DNA of 64,000 nt from Bacillota bacterium. Lineage in GTDB: Bacteria; Bacillota; Clostridia; Christensenellales; Aristaeellaceae. Numbering within the stretch: the first letter of the stretch is position 1; the number at the start of each line of letters is the position of its first letter. This document shows, one piece after another, positions 43,728-51,644 of this stretch. Both the position numbers and the translations under genes were made by a program. Location: assembly GCA_023436585.1 (NCBI GenBank), contig JAEZIN010000012.1, positions 186,001 through 250,000 of the forward strand, in the 5' to 3' direction. The notes beneath the pieces are model-generated. The model was not told the DNA's origin. It did not search any database and was given only the letters and a program-made list of their open reading frames with translations.

Positions 43728-45953
43728 TTACATCGCGAGCTTGCTTGTGTAAAACTGCCTGATTGCCCCAGACGGGTTAAACGGGAACGGGAATGATTGC
43801 CGGATGGCCTTTGTTCCGTTTTCAATAAGCCATCTTCCACCTTTTTCAAGGAAAGAACCAGCCTTCTGTGCGGAATTCCTGATAACATTTCCCGCCTGAT
43901 GAAGCGTTTGTCCGGCAGCGCTGATCACCTGGCCCGCGGCGTTCTTCACGTTTTGAAAGCCGTTGGATACCGTACGGATAAAATCGCCGGTTGTGCGCTT
44001 CACATACTCCACAGCCTTTTTAATGCCGCCCCTGATGGCATTGCCCACACGCATGAGCCCTTGCCCAGCCTTTTTGATAATGTTGCCCACCGCAGAAAAC
44101 CCGTTCAGGAAAATCTTCGCAAGCCCCTTTACGCCGTCCCAGATCATGGAGAAAACATTCCCCAGGGCCGACTTTCCAATCTTGGTAATTCGTTTGAATT
44201 CCCGAAAATCTGTACGGATGCGTGACGCCACAGAAGCGTCTTTTTCCTTGGCATGATCCAGGAAGTCCCCCATGGCCTTATGGAGGCGCTGCATTTTGTC
44301 CGCCTGTCCCTCATAAAAGCGGCCCTTGTCCATTAAGTTCTGCCCCGCATGCGCAAGATGGCGGTGACTGCTGTGCTCATGCACATTTGTGATTCTTGCG
44401 CGTATCTGCATCAGGCGGCCGGCGGCATCTTCATACCTGTCCCTTGCGCGGGCAGCGAACTTCTCCGGAGCGCTGCTGCCATATTCGATGCGCATTATCC
44501 CGGCGGCGCTAAAGCTGCCCGCCCGCGTGTTGGATACAGTATAGGCATTCAAATCGCCGGTCATCAAATCTCTGTACAGCTTTTGAAAATAGTTGACCAG
44601 ATCGTTATACGCACCGGTGAGGAATAACCCGACTTTTTCAAACGCGACCTTGATTGCCTCGAATAAGATTGTTGCCGCCTCAATCAACGCCTTAATGCTT
44701 TGTATGATCATTTGCACCTTGGCAGACAGTTTCAGAAGGTTCATCAACAGGACATTGGCGCCTATATAGACGACCAATGTAAGCGCAAGCTGCAATACTT
44801 GGGCAAACTCTTCCCCCACATGATCTTTTAGTTTATTGGCCAGCCACTGGGCGAGCCAGGCACTGTTTTCCGCAATCAGCGCCTGCCCTTCCTTGGTGGT
44901 CAGCAGGAGCGCCAGCAAAATGGGCAGAACCTCCAGACCACCGTCGGCAAACTCCAGCAGTGTCAAGTCCCCGCCGTTGAGAGCAGGAACCCCTTGCTTA
45001 TACTGCATGATCTGCATGATTGTAAGCGCGTATTTTTCCCGCTGATCCGGGGTAAGGGACATGATATGCTCCATCATTTTCTCAACAAAAAGGGAAAACT
45101 CCCCACGCTCTCCTTCGCCGTTGAGGAGCAAATTCCCGTTTTCATCGGTGTGATACAAGAAATAGATATCGTGATAGCCTACAAAGTCAAAGCCATCCAC
45201 GCTGGTATCCAGGTAGACAGTATGAGCCGCAGGAATGATCTTTTGAAAGCACTGGCTGACGTAGTCGTTGTTGCCATTGATGCCGTACATTCTTTCAAGA
45301 ATCTGGGCAAATTGCGGATTGCGCTGGAAATACTCGATAGCTTCCGGAGAAAAGCCCTGCCCGTCCATGGAATAGCAGTTGTCAATCAGGTTAGCATATT
45401 TTCCGTTCAACCCATGCTCACCGTCAAACAGATTCAGCATGATATATTGCGCCTTGTTGCCGCCCTTGGAATGGCCGGTGATGGTCATATCCATATCTTC
45501 GGTGATATACCCGTTGTCCGCCAGTTCTTTGAAATAGGCCAATGCCCGCTCCTGCTGTACGGTGGATACGGACGCGGCGCCCTGGCCGTTGTCTATCCAC
45601 TCGCTGTCGCTGGTGCCGCGGAAGGATAGAATGGTTTGCTGCTTCCCCGCCTCGTTCGTATATGTATATAAAGCACCGTTGGTGCCTTCGTCACGGTCCC
45701 CGGAAAAACGGCTGCTGTGCTCCAACTGTATGTCATTGTAGGAGGTATTGGCCTTCACCATTTTCTCCAGCTTCTCGATGTGGACCAATTCATCTCCCTG
45801 CTTATCCGGCGCAAGTTTTGAGACGTTTGCCCTGGCGTCGCTTAAGAGCGTTTCAATGGATACAGGGCTTTGAGGCGTATATTCCAAATAGGCGACGGAA
45901 TTCAAAAAGGCGGTAACGTCGATCGTTTCCTTATTATCCTGATATACGCTCAT
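43728..45953 (-). CDS. Lipase-fold (DUF2974/Mbeg1-like) candidate T7SS effector with shared EHSSH module
   Basis: A 741-aa protein starting at 45953 (GGAGG, 8-nt spacing). Residues about 1-320 are alpha/beta-hydrolase-like: LSFRGTSDSEWIDN (oxyanion region) and MTITGHSKGGNKAQ with nucleophile Ser162, as in DUF2974/Mbeg1-like proteins. Hydrophobic helices follow at about 330-440. Residues about 484-620 hold a helical module (YGSSA...EHSSH...IGKSA) shared with the 421-aa protein encoded nearby, then an amphipathic Gly/Ala/Lys-rich tail. No Sec signal peptide is present, so export would be through T7SS. The general plan recalls the staphylococcal T7SS lipase TslA. It overlaps the preceding gene by 4 bp. 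Confidence 0.72.
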   Translation of the reverse strand: MSVYQDNKETIDVTAFLNSVAYLEYTPQSPVSIETLLSDARANVSKLAPDKQGDELVHIEKLEKMVKANTSYNDIQLEHSSRFSGDRDEGTNGALYTYTNEAGKQQTILSFRGTSDSEWIDNGQGAASVSTVQQERALAYFKELADNGYITEDMDMTITGHSKGGNKAQYIMLNLFDGEHGLNGKYANLIDNCYSMDGQGFSPEAIEYFQRNPQFAQILERMYGINGNNDYVSQCFQKIIPAAHTVYLDTSVDGFDFVGYHDIYFLYHTDENGNLLLNGEGERGEFSLFVEKMMEHIMSLTPDQREKYALTIMQIMQYKQGVPALNGGDLTLLEFADGGLEVLPILLALLLTTKEGQALIAENSAWLAQWLANKLKDHVGEEFAQVLQLALTLVVYIGANVLLMNLLKLSAKVQMIIQSIKALIEAATILFEAIKVAFEKVGLFLTGAYNDLVNYFQKLYRDLMTGDLNAYTVSNTRAGSFSAAGIMRIEYGSSAPEKFAARARDRYEDAAGRLMQIRARITNVHEHSSHRHLAHAGQNLMDKGRFYEGQADKMQRLHKAMGDFLDHAKEKDASVASRIRTDFREFKRITKIGKSALGNVFSMIWDGVKGLAKIFLNGFSAVGNIIKKAGQGLMRVGNAIRGGIKKAVEYVKRTTGDFIRTVSNGFQNVKNAAGQVISAAGQTLHQAGNVIRNSAQKAGSFLEKGGRWLIENGTKAIRQSFPFPFNPSGAIRQFYTSKLAM

Positions 45954-46588
45954 GACTGCTCCCTCCATTGACAGGTCCTAAGTGAAAAGTCATCCTCCAA
46001 ACGGAACTCCCCCACGGCCTTCCACATGCCGGGGCGCAGATATTTCAAATATTCCTCGGGCTCAACCTTTTCCAAGTCCGCTGATGTGACGTACACAATC
46101 GTCAGGGCTGCCATGATCCCTCGCTCCCGAAGCGTATGGCGCAGCCTTTCCGCGGCATCCGCGCGCTCTTGCGCTGTATACGGCTGAGCCGTAAAAAAGA
46201 TCCCCCGGATATCGGCTCCGCTGTCCCGCAAATAAGCTTCAAGGCCCATAGCCGGGGAAAACCAGGCGGGTTGCGGCTGATTTGCCGGGAGCGCAAGACA
46301 TTTTGCATCCGGGTATACGTTACGGACGGCACCTTGCAGCGCCGCCTGCACATCCCCTTGAAGCATGTAGGCCATCACGTTATCCCGGCAGACGCTCTCC
46401 CCGTTTTCTTCCACCAGTTCGGCATATAGCCTGGCCTTGGGGCAGGCCTCGCAGGAAACCCTTGCCCTGGAAGACGGATGTCCAAGGCTCCCGCCTGAAA
46501 ACTCCACAAACGTGAAAGGCATGCCATATTTTTGGGTAAGCGCCGCGATAATTTTCGTTGGGCTGAATTTCAGTAGAGCATTGAACAT
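45950..46588 (-). CDS. Cytosolic paralogue of the adjacent lipoprotein
   Basis: A 212-aa protein with no signal peptide when started at 46588, where AGGAG lies 10 nt upstream. It is clearly homologous to the product of the gene before it: KYGMPFTFVEFSGGSLGHPS matches KYGLDFSFVAAVGGSIGSPA, and DNVMAYMLQGDVQAALQGAV matches DNVTAYLMQDQVQARFDALI. I do not recognise the family. It starts 5 bp after the lipoprotein stop and overlaps the lipase-type effector by 4 bp, so all three are coupled. A role as accessory or immunity protein for that effector inside the cell is plausible, not shown. Confidence 0.65.
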   Translation of the reverse strand: MFNALLKFSPTKIIAALTQKYGMPFTFVEFSGGSLGHPSSRARVSCEACPKARLYAELVEENGESVCRDNVMAYMLQGDVQAALQGAVRNVYPDAKCLALPANQPQPAWFSPAMGLEAYLRDSGADIRGIFFTAQPYTAQERADAAERLRHTLRERGIMAALTIVYVTSADLEKVEPEEYLKYLRPGMWKAVGEFRLEDDFSLRTCQWREQS

Positions 46589-46593
46589 TCCGA

Positions 46594-47304
46594 TCACACT
46601 CCTGCCGGTTTCAAAGTCCCATTTTCCCATGAGACAGTAGTTTCTTTACCATCTGATCCCATTCGAATTTCGCCGCGCACGACGCAATTGGAAAGGATCA
46701 GGTATTTTTCATACGTATCCGCCGTAATCTCCGGCAGCATGCCGGCATTGACGTAGCTTAGGGTTGCGGCGGTGGAAATATCTTCTTTCTTCAACAAGTT
46801 AAGCAACGCAACGGCATCCTGCTCCCTGGCGGCCGGATCCCCAGCGGTAAAAATATAAACGTGCACAGACGCACCGGGGTCCGCCATATATTCCTGAATG
46901 GTCATGGGATAATCGACGGAAAGCTTCTGCGGATTGGCTGTAGGTATGGAGATACAGCGGCTGTTCTCATAAACTTCTGGGATCAGCGCGTCAAAACGGG
47001 CCTGCACCTGGTCTTGCATCAAATACGCAGTAACATTGTCGCCGTCAAGCACTTGAAAACCATCCCGGAAGCTGGCTATGAGGCGGGCACCGGGCAAAGC
47101 ATCTGATACCATGCTGATCTGATACGCCGGGCTGCCTATGCTCCCCCCGACAGCGGCTACAAAAGAAAAGTCAAGGCCATATTTTTCGGATACCTGAGCG
47201 GTGAGCTTTTGCGGATCAATCTGCTGCTGTTTGGATGGCTGGCAGCCTGCCAGGAGGAGCAGTACCAGGATCAGGACAGGGCCGATGAAAATATGCCTGC
47301 GCAT
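46594..47304 (-). CDS. Lipoprotein next to the lipase-type effector
   Basis: A 236-aa protein with a clear lipobox (LVLLLLAGC, about residues 13-21), so it is anchored outside the membrane. The mature part is homologous to the cytosolic protein encoded immediately downstream. ATG at 47304 follows GGAGG at 7 nt. Such a membrane-surface and cytosol pair beside a candidate effector could protect the producer on both sides of the membrane; staphylococcal TslA also has lipoprotein partners (Tla). This is inference from position and homology within the window. Confidence 0.7.
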   Translation of the reverse strand: MRRHIFIGPVLILVLLLLAGCQPSKQQQIDPQKLTAQVSEKYGLDFSFVAAVGGSIGSPAYQISMVSDALPGARLIASFRDGFQVLDGDNVTAYLMQDQVQARFDALIPEVYENSRCISIPTANPQKLSVDYPMTIQEYMADPGASVHVYIFTAGDPAAREQDAVALLNLLKKEDISTAATLSYVNAGMLPEITADTYEKYLILSNCVVRGEIRMGSDGKETTVSWENGTLKPAGV

Positions 47305-47370
47305 CACCGCGCCTCCTTTGCCTTGTCGATTTGACCCATGCTTTTACAGGCGAGCACTCTTTAAATTAAA

Positions 47371-48636
47371 CTACAGCGAAGGCATTGTCCTGCCGTTCAC
47401 GATAATTTGCGGCGGCATGCCAATGAAAATTCCCGGCCCTATCACAGGCGGATGAATAAGCGGCGGGCATTTCCAGCCATTGCTATTATCAAAGAAATCA
47501 AAGATCTTTTTGGCTTTTGCTATCCAACCGCCTGCCTTTTCCGTTAGGCTAAATAGACTATCTATGCCCTGCATGATGGGCGTGATGTTTGTATTCCAAT
47601 TCAATACATAATAGGCTCTGTTCGCTGTAAACTCATAGATTTGATAAAATCCATTTTTAATGTCAGTAATCTTCCCATTTTCCGAGAAAGCTTTCAGCAC
47701 CGCTTTAAAGTCGGAGATGCGGGAACCGAAAAGTGTTTTGATTTTGTCAAATGACAACGCTATTTTTCCAAGGCTTCCGATGGTTCCCATCACCAAGCCG
47801 ATCGTCTCCACAGCTTCAAAAATCCTTGTTATTGTGGCGGCATCTCCCAAGCCTATCATTTCACAGTATTCTCCGAAGGCTTCGCTTGTTTTCAATTTGT
47901 CCAAGCGTCGGGCCTCTTCCAGATTTCCATTTACCGCATAGGTGGCTGTCACCATGCTTTTCATCATCGTGATGGTCGCGGATGCCGCCGTTATGGCCGC
48001 CCCCGCAAAAGAAAGAATCGCGAATATAGTACCCCATACTCCCGCGGCAACCAAGAGCGCCTGCCACGCGATGATTGCAATGGCGACAGCTACAACGGCC
48101 AGTATAAAAGCGCCGACCGCTTTGAGTATGAAGCGCACGACTTCATTGGAGAAAAACTTCTTGATGGCTTCCGCCACAGTGGTCAATACTTTTATGACAG
48201 CCAATATTCGATTGACTGGATTCATCCAGAACAAAACCTTCTTGAAGACATTCTTGGCTTTCTTCCACAACTCCTCAAAGAAGGCCGCGATGGCGCTTTT
48301 TCCGATACCGGTAACACGGCGGAAGGCTTCATAATCCCGGCTGATGCGCGTGGCTACGCGCTTATCCGTATTTTCCGCACGATCCAGAAAGGAACGGGTC
48401 CTCCTTGCAAACCCCTCCGCCTGTTCCGCCTCTCGTTCATACTGGCGTTTTTTTACGGTAAGAAAGGCGTTGGCCGACTCCAGATAATGATGGGAACTGT
48501 GCTCTTTGACACTGCCTATGCGGCGGCCGATTTTCTGCAGCTCCGAACAGCCGTCATCCAAACGGCGGGCCACTTTTTCCGCATTGCGTTGAATGGCACT
48601 GCTGCCATACTGTATTTGCATAATGCCCGATGCCAT
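47371..48636 (-). CDS. Helical T7SS-associated protein with N-terminal EHSSH module
   Basis: A 421-aa protein starting at 48636 (AGAGGTG upstream). Residues about 4-135 form a helical module (IMQIQYGSSA, GSVKEHSSHHYL, FLDRAENTDKRVATRISRDY, VTGIGKSA) that aligns almost without gaps with residues about 484-620 of the lipase-type protein. A strongly hydrophobic stretch follows (AVGAFILAVVAVAIAIIAWQ...), then a region ending in short Pro/Gly segments. No Sec signal is present. It may be a second T7SS substrate carrying the same export module, or a partner that shares the module. Its toxic or structural function is unknown. Confidence 0.6.
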   Translation of the reverse strand: MASGIMQIQYGSSAIQRNAEKVARRLDDGCSELQKIGRRIGSVKEHSSHHYLESANAFLTVKKRQYEREAEQAEGFARRTRSFLDRAENTDKRVATRISRDYEAFRRVTGIGKSAIAAFFEELWKKAKNVFKKVLFWMNPVNRILAVIKVLTTVAEAIKKFFSNEVVRFILKAVGAFILAVVAVAIAIIAWQALLVAAGVWGTIFAILSFAGAAITAASATITMMKSMVTATYAVNGNLEEARRLDKLKTSEAFGEYCEMIGLGDAATITRIFEAVETIGLVMGTIGSLGKIALSFDKIKTLFGSRISDFKAVLKAFSENGKITDIKNGFYQIYEFTANRAYYVLNWNTNITPIMQGIDSLFSLTEKAGGWIAKAKKIFDFFDNSNGWKCPPLIHPPVIGPGIFIGMPPQIIVNGRTMPSL

Positions 48637-48702
48637 AAGCACACCTCTTTCGTGAAGCGCGAAACCTGCTTCTGTTATGACAGGCGCAGCCTGCTTTCGT
48701 TG

Positions 48703-48736
48703 GGGGCAGCGGACAGCATGTGCATACCGCTGCCCC
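48703..48736 (-). promoter_or_regulatory. 10-bp GC-rich hairpin just after the WXG100 gene
   Basis: GGGGCAGCGG and CCGCTGCCCC form a perfect 10-bp stem around a 14-base loop, extended by TT/AA, beginning 15 bp after the WXG100 stop. No T-run follows, so it is better read as an mRNA 3'-end stabiliser or partial attenuator that raises WXG100 output over the genes downstream. Confidence 0.65.
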
Positions 48737-48751
48737 AATGGCAAAAGAATA

Positions 48752-49045
48752 TCAGCCCATGCTGCTGGCCAACCCTTCGTCGGCAGACTGCAGCGTCTTG
48801 ACGACGCCCTTCAACTGTTCGGAAAGCCCTTCGTAGAGTTCCACCACATCATTGAGCTTGGTCCGGATCTGCTCAAAATTGTCGGTAAACTTGTTATAGG
48901 CATCTCCTTCCCAACCGGAAGCCATACCGGAAACATCGCCTTGCAGGCGGGTCAGCAGATCCTGCGTTTCGGTGGCGGCGGTGCTGAACTTGGTAGCAAC
49001 AGCTTCCACCTCTGACGCTGTTAAACGAATCGTATCAGAAGCCAT
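48752..49045 (-). CDS. WXG100-family protein (ESAT-6/EsxA type)
   Basis: A 97-aa helical hairpin protein with the central Trp45-Glu46-Gly47 motif (MASGWEGDAYNKF), typical WXG100 length and no signal peptide. Proteins of this family are T7SS substrates and, as dimers, partners for export of others. GGAGG stands 9 nt before the ATG at 49045. It is flanked by hairpins on both sides, suggesting that its message is processed and abundant. It is the best WXG100 candidate in the locus. Confidence 0.92.
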   Translation of the reverse strand: MASDTIRLTASEVEAVATKFSTAATETQDLLTRLQGDVSGMASGWEGDAYNKFTDNFEQIRTKLNDVVELYEGLSEQLKGVVKTLQSADEGLASSMG

Positions 49046-49081
49046 AATCACGTTCCTCCTTTCGTAAAAATGTGTTTATAC

Positions 49082-49099
49082 AAACACTGAAAAGTGTTT
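49082..49099 (-). promoter_or_regulatory. 7-bp hairpin upstream of the WXG100 gene
   Basis: AAACACT, TTTC, AGTGTTT on the minus strand makes a perfect short hairpin within the 77-bp space between the two WXG-type genes. It may act as a processing or partial termination point. The neighbouring GTGTTTATA is also repeated directly. Confidence 0.4.
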
Positions 49100-49122
49100 A
49101 TATACGTATGTCACTTGAAATC

Positions 49123-49434
49123 CTACATGATCAATCCCTCATAGGCGAGCGTTGGAATCTGGTCATACAGGGCCGCATACTCTTTTTGGGCATATTCCAA
49201 GGCGCCTTTCAAGTGAACAATGGATTGCAGATGCTGTATAAAGGATGTCTTCCAATCCTCCGTGTACTGCTCAAAATACTTTTGGCTTGCCGCGGACGAC
49301 CATTTCGTTCCCTGCAGGTCCGTCATGGTTTTGCTGATGTCCTGCAAGACCCGAACAAAATCATCGTAGGCCTTTTGATAGGCGTCAATGGTTTCCCGAA
49401 GAATATCAAAGTCGATTCTTATAGTCTCAGCCAT
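49123..49434 (-). CDS. WXG100-like small helical protein
   Basis: A 103-aa all-helical protein with a central Trp in LQGTKWSSAASQKYFEQY; the Gly of WXG is replaced by Ser. Size and helix-turn-helix layout fit the WXG100/ESAT-6 superfamily. It directly follows a TPR gene (3-bp gap) and precedes the canonical WXG100 gene by 77 bp. It may pair with that protein as a heterodimer or be a separate substrate. Confidence 0.7.
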   Translation of the reverse strand: MAETIRIDFDILRETIDAYQKAYDDFVRVLQDISKTMTDLQGTKWSSAASQKYFEQYTEDWKTSFIQHLQSIVHLKGALEYAQKEYAALYDQIPTLAYEGLIM

Positions 49435-49437
49435 GCA

Positions 49438-50760
49438 TCATTCCCCCTGTTCCATCATGTCTGCCAACTGGCCCATCATACCGCCTCCGGCGCGCACCTT
49501 GCTCAAGTCTTCGCGGGATTTGTCGTTTTCAGATATGGCCTTATACAGCTCGGAACGCATATACAGCGCTTCCGGCATATCGGATTTCAGGGTCAGCAGG
49601 TAATTGACAAGATCAAATGCCTTGTCGTATTCCGCCAGATCCTTATGGCAATTGGCACGAAGGAGATAGTAATCCACAATATCGGGATGAAGGCTGCTGG
49701 CCATGCGAAGTTCCGCAATGGCAAAGCGGTATGCTTGCATCGCGGCCGGGTCCTCCTTCTTTTTCAGCAGGAAACCCCGCATATACAGGGCTGTATAGTA
49801 GTTGGAATCCTTCCCATGGTGATCTATGATTGCCTGGCAGTGCGCAAGGGCCGCATCAGCATTCTGCTCCCGCATTAAAAGCGTGGCCGCCAGGAAATGC
49901 GCGTCCATTTTGCAATCCTGATCGTCGCCAGCAAGAATCTTCTCTATCAGCGACATGGTTTCTTTGTTGTCATCCTCCTCACGGCCGGCAAGAAGCTTGC
50001 ACTTTTCCAGCAGGTACAAGGGATTTTCGCTGTCGAAGAAATGTGCGTCATAATAAGCAAGGGCTTCGTCCAGTTTTTGCTGGTACTCCAGCAGCAGAAG
50101 CTGATCGTACCAGAAGGCCTCATCCTCCGGAAACAGGGCAATCGCCTTATCCAATGCCTTCTGGGCATCGGCGAACCTTTGCTGCTGCATAAGGACAATG
50201 ACCTTGTAATGGTGCCCTTCAAACACATCCGGCGTGTGCTCGATCAGGCCATCCAGCGCCTGCAGGGCTTCCGGGTACTTATCCTGCTGCATAAACACCT
50301 TTGCTTTGGAGAGCCATGCGTCTGCCCGGAAGGGATCCCGCGCAAGCGCGCGGTTGAACTGATCCACCGCTTCCTCAAACGCGCTGCCATTGGCATACAT
50401 AAAGCCAAGATTAATGTACATCTGCGGATCGTCATACCCGTTGTTAACCGCGTCGGCGTAATACTTGCGGCCCAGCTCGTTTTTCTCCATCAAAAAGGCA
50501 ACATTGCCCAGGTTGAAATATGCCTCGCCATCCTTTTTGTTCAGGAGCAAGGCCTTTTCGTAAGCATTGGCGGCCTCATCGAACCTTTCCAGCAGAATAT
50601 AGGTCTCGCCCTGGTTCAAATAGGTTTCGCGGTACATGGGATCTTCCGCTTCCGCCCTTGCGTAATAGGTAAGCGCATCCTTATATTTGCCGACAGAGTG
50701 AAGGGATTTGCCCTGCATATTGTATTCTTGTGCCAAGGAGAATTCGGCTTGACTTTGCAT
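49438..50760 (-). CDS. TPR-repeat protein of the T7SS cluster
   Basis: A 440-aa soluble protein built of about ten TPR motifs (YLNQGETYILLERFDEAANA, FNLGNVAFLMEKNELGRKYY, MYINLGFMYANGSAFEEAVD). ATG at 50760 follows GAGGGTG; a codon earlier is TTG. It is wedged between small helical candidate-substrate genes. TPR proteins often act as chaperones or scaffolds for secretion substrates, and this position suggests such a role for the WXG-type proteins, but no T7SS family name can be given. Confidence 0.8.
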   Translation of the reverse strand: MQSQAEFSLAQEYNMQGKSLHSVGKYKDALTYYARAEAEDPMYRETYLNQGETYILLERFDEAANAYEKALLLNKKDGEAYFNLGNVAFLMEKNELGRKYYADAVNNGYDDPQMYINLGFMYANGSAFEEAVDQFNRALARDPFRADAWLSKAKVFMQQDKYPEALQALDGLIEHTPDVFEGHHYKVIVLMQQQRFADAQKALDKAIALFPEDEAFWYDQLLLLEYQQKLDEALAYYDAHFFDSENPLYLLEKCKLLAGREEDDNKETMSLIEKILAGDDQDCKMDAHFLAATLLMREQNADAALAHCQAIIDHHGKDSNYYTALYMRGFLLKKKEDPAAMQAYRFAIAELRMASSLHPDIVDYYLLRANCHKDLAEYDKAFDLVNYLLTLKSDMPEALYMRSELYKAISENDKSREDLSKVRAGGGMMGQLADMMEQGE

Positions 50761-50839
50761 CAAAACACCCTCTACTTTCTTTCACTTGTATCTTTACATG
50801 CGGCATAAGGATGCCAAATACCAGGAAGGAGATTCCCTT

Positions 50840-51172
50840 TCAGATATTGATGGATTTCGACTTCTGCGCAGCGTCTGCGGCCGCTCTCGCCGCCGCTTCC
50901 TGGGCGTCGATGGCGGCCTGAATGGCTTGAATTTCCTTTCTCACGGAATCAATGGCGCCATTGATCCTCGTATCCGTCTCATTGGCGGCAGGCATATCAC
51001 GAAAATCGTGAACATATTCCGTTACACTGCCAATGTTATCGCTTTGTATCACATCATGGATGCTGTCTTCCAGGTCCTTCAGCGCCCTGTTGATGTCATT
51101 GGCATAGCTTTCAAATGACTGCAGCTTGTTCTGCTCCCCCAGCAGCAAGGATTTGTCACCTCTCAGACTCAT
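50840..51172 (-). CDS. Small coiled-coil protein, candidate WXG partner
   Basis: A 110-aa highly helical protein, without Trp, ending in an Ala-rich coiled coil (AQEAAARAAADAAQKSKSI type). ATG at 51172 is preferred, with GAGGAG 9 nt upstream. Its size, helical nature and place right after a WDG-bearing protein suggest a partner in a WXG-like heterodimer, as seen for EsxA/EsxB or small LXG partners. No family is recognised. Confidence 0.6.
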   Translation of the reverse strand: MSLRGDKSLLLGEQNKLQSFESYANDINRALKDLEDSIHDVIQSDNIGSVTEYVHDFRDMPAANETDTRINGAIDSVRKEIQAIQAAIDAQEAAARAAADAAQKSKSINI

Positions 51173-51207
51173 TTGGGCCATCTCCTCTCATGCGGTGTTC
51201 CTTTATA

Positions 51208-51549
51208 TCAGCCGGGGTTATCCATCTTCTGGGCCGTTTGCGAATCCCAATCCTGATAGACCTGCCGGATGGTCCGCAGGTTGTCAATGATGGCCTGCAG
51301 GGAGTCTCCGTCGTCCTCCAAAAACCGTACTATGGATTTTTGGGCATCCTCAAAGCTCTTTGCACCTTTGCCATCCCAGTTGCGGTTGAGGATATTCGTC
51401 CGCATCGTCAGCACGGAACGGGCCTCCTGATACACAGCCAGCGCCTTTTCAAAGCTAACAATGGCCGCGTCAAAGCCTGCGGTATCAACGGTTTCAAAAC
51501 CGCCTCCGTTGGCCGCCAGGTAAAAAACAGGCTTCAAAGATAAACGCAT
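51208..51549 (-). CDS. WXG100-like protein with WDG motif
   Basis: A 113-aa protein with a helix-WDG-helix core (Trp58-Asp-Gly in ILNRNWDGKGAKSFEDAQ), as in the WXG100 superfamily, and a short N-terminal extension. The start at 51549 has only a weak AAAGGG site. It is the first small gene after the TPR gene that follows essC, with 35 bp to its probable helical partner. Confidence 0.75.
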   Translation of the reverse strand: MRLSLKPVFYLAANGGGFETVDTAGFDAAIVSFEKALAVYQEARSVLTMRTNILNRNWDGKGAKSFEDAQKSIVRFLEDDGDSLQAIIDNLRTIRQVYQDWDSQTAQKMDNPG

Positions 51550-51644
51550 CTGACCATCCCTTTCTCTTCTTCGCTTTACATATTTCAATCAAAAATGTTT
51601 GAATTCATAAACGTATCAATGCATGGCAAGTATCCTGCTCCTGC

